The notes beneath the pieces were generated by a model. It was not told the DNA's origin, made no database searches, and worked only from the letters and a program-made list of their open reading frames with translations. A program made the position numbers and the translations under genes. A stretch of DNA of 64,000 bases from Priestia koreensis. GTDB lineage: Bacteria; Bacillota; Bacilli; Bacillales; Bacillaceae_H. The stretch is from the NCBI RefSeq assembly GCF_001274935.1, contig NZ_LILC01000002.1, positions 1 through 64,000 of the forward strand, given 5' to 3'. Below, one piece after another: positions 63,001-64,000 of the stretch. Numbering within the stretch: the first letter of the stretch is position 1; each line of letters begins with the position of its first letter.

Positions 63001-63177
63001 TTATGTTAAAGATAGCGGTACATACGGGCCGATAATTAACGATTCAGCCGGTGTATCAAACGTCGCCGACAAATTGACATAATGGGCATCGCCGATGAGA
63101 AAAATAGAGGAGGACGATACACCTGTAATTTTAATATCGCCTACTAATAAGTCTCGGTTAATGACGGTGTAATTCAT
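63001..63177 (-). CDS. gerPD: spore germination protein GerPD
   Basis: A 58-residue protein beginning MNYTVINRDLLVGDIKITGV and ending IGPYVPLSLT. It matches the short GerPD component of the gerP operon. The start ATG overlaps the gerPC stop by 4 bases (ATGA). Coat-associated role in germinant access is inferred from the family. Confidence 0.93.
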   Translation of the reverse strand: MNYTVINRDLLVGDIKITGVSSSSIFLIGDAHYVNLSATFDTPAESLIIGPYVPLSLT

Positions 63178-63845
63178 GTCGGTCCACCCTCGCTTTTTAA
63201 TGATTCAGGTAAATAGGTTAAAAAAGCGTTAATTCCCTTTTTGATATCTTCCACAAGCTTACTCAATACGTCTTCTCTTACGGCCTCACGATTTTCAGCG
63301 ATCATGCGAGCATCTAGTTGCTGAAGGTGATAGATGATGCGCGGTTCAAGCTGCTTTTTAATGTCTTCAATAATAAATTCATAATATGAATAGTCAATCT
63401 GAAACTGTCGTTCTGTTAAAATAGAAGTAATCACCGACTCCCCGTGTTCTTCAAGATCTGCTAAAATTTGTGCATGAATTTCTTCCACGAGCTCTGAAGG
63501 AATTGAGCGGTTCTCAACTGGATATAACGTCGGGTTAACGGGCGGAACATTCAAATCTTGGCCAGCTGAAGGCGTAGTGTTGGAATTAATAATAAAGTCC
63601 TCCATATTATCTGGCGTAAGTGGGTTCAATCCGATATTTAGTGTTCCATCTAATGTATCAATCTTTAACTGCTCAAATTTATATTCAATTTTATCAATTT
63701 TTGTTGCAGGTTTTTCATCGAGTTCTTTGACCTTATCCTGTAACTCTTGTACAGAGGCTTCAAGCTGCTGAATGCGTTCGGTTTGATGCTGAATGTAATT
63801 TGAGACTTGCTGGATGTATTGATAAAGGTGTTGCAAATAGTCCAC
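63174..63845 (-). CDS. gerPC: spore germination protein GerPC
   Basis: A 223-residue, mostly helical protein: an N-terminal coiled coil (LEASVQELQDKVKELDEK) and then mixed regions including TLDGTLNIGLNPLTPDNMED. These features fit GerPC. It is coupled to gerPD downstream and preceded by gerPB. As in other gerP operons it is expected in the spore coat. Confidence 0.92.
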   Translation of the reverse strand: MDYLQHLYQYIQQVSNYIQHQTERIQQLEASVQELQDKVKELDEKPATKIDKIEYKFEQLKIDTLDGTLNIGLNPLTPDNMEDFIINSNTTPSAGQDLNVPPVNPTLYPVENRSIPSELVEEIHAQILADLEEHGESVITSILTERQFQIDYSYYEFIIEDIKKQLEPRIIYHLQQLDARMIAENREAVREDVLSKLVEDIKKGINAFLTYLPESLKSEGGPT

Positions 63846-63880
63846 CTGACCTCACTCCTTTGAAAAGATCACCTTTCAGA

Positions 63881-64000
63881 TCATTCTGGTTTTGGGGGAG
63901 TAAGAGTAGTGGACGGGACGCCTGGTGTTGCCTGAAGGGGCTGCAAAGTTGTTGGTGACACAGAAGCTAATGTTGAGCTTTTTCCAGGTTTCGGTGCAGG
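63881..64000 (-). CDS. gerPB: spore germination protein GerPB (3' part, cut by the window edge)
   Basis: The last 39 codons of an open frame that enters from the right edge, rich in Pro, Thr and Ser (SPTTLQPLQATPGVPS). Position directly before gerPC identifies it as gerPB; the tail itself is low complexity and not diagnostic. Confidence 0.75.
   Translation of the reverse strand, partial: PAPKPGKSSTLASVSPTTLQPLQATPGVPSTTLTPPKPE

Overview
The window looks like chromosome of a low-GC, endospore-forming Bacillaceae. Protein similarity recalled from memory, gene order and the isocitrate lyase/malate synthase pair point to Priestia (Bacillus) megaterium or a close relative; the species call is inference. 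The backbone follows the B. subtilis yha-yhf-yis region: yhaI, scoC, yhaH, trpP, serC, hit, ecsABC, yhaA, yhfA, hmoB, pbpF, hemEH, yhgD, yhgE, yhfH, yhfI, lplJ, yhfL, yhfN, addBA, sbcDC, yisB and the gerP operon. No rRNA, tRNA, prophage, insertion sequence or CRISPR array was seen.

Layout. 0-10 kb: transition-state regulator ScoC, a tryptophan transporter whose start is covered by a TRAP-type (G/U)AG repeat, serine synthesis, HIT protein, the Ecs transporter and an M20 amidohydrolase. 10-13.4 kb: an accessory operon with a sigma-D-like promoter, a cyclic-di-GMP-I (GEMM) riboswitch, an ATP-grasp enzyme and a chemoreceptor. 13.4-24 kb: YhfA permease, heme monooxygenase, PBP1-type synthase, heme genes without hemY, and a TetR regulator with a YhgE/Pip membrane protein enlarged by tandem repeats. 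24-31.5 kb: an ABC sugar importer (two permeases and a binding lipoprotein, no ATPase) followed by a YesMN-type two-component system; the two importer promoters share a near-identical upstream motif at the same distance from the -10 box. 31.5-49.3 kb: small proteins, LysE and APC transporters, lipoate ligase, a FadR-type operator before fatty-acid genes, a membrane protease, the glyoxylate shunt, an S9 peptidase, a TVP38 protein and a hydrolase/reductase pair behind a perfect cre site. 49.3-61.7 kb: a DNA-repair run addB-addA-sbcD-sbcC-yisB. 61.8-64 kb: a small membrane protein and the distal part of gerP, cut by the window edge.

Four non-coding stretches stand out. Two carry tandem copies of a roughly 200-bp structured repeat (about 27.4-27.9 and 44.0-44.5 kb). 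The hit-ecsA gap has three copies of a short repeat beside a candidate terminator. The yhfA leader has a long hairpin that buries the ribosome-binding site. The HNH gene yisB appears to lack any ATG, GTG or TTG start and may begin at ATC.

Start codons were often moved from the longest open frame to the start with a good Shine-Dalgarno sequence; each case is stated. Family assignments come from reading translated sequence and remembered homologues, not from database searches.
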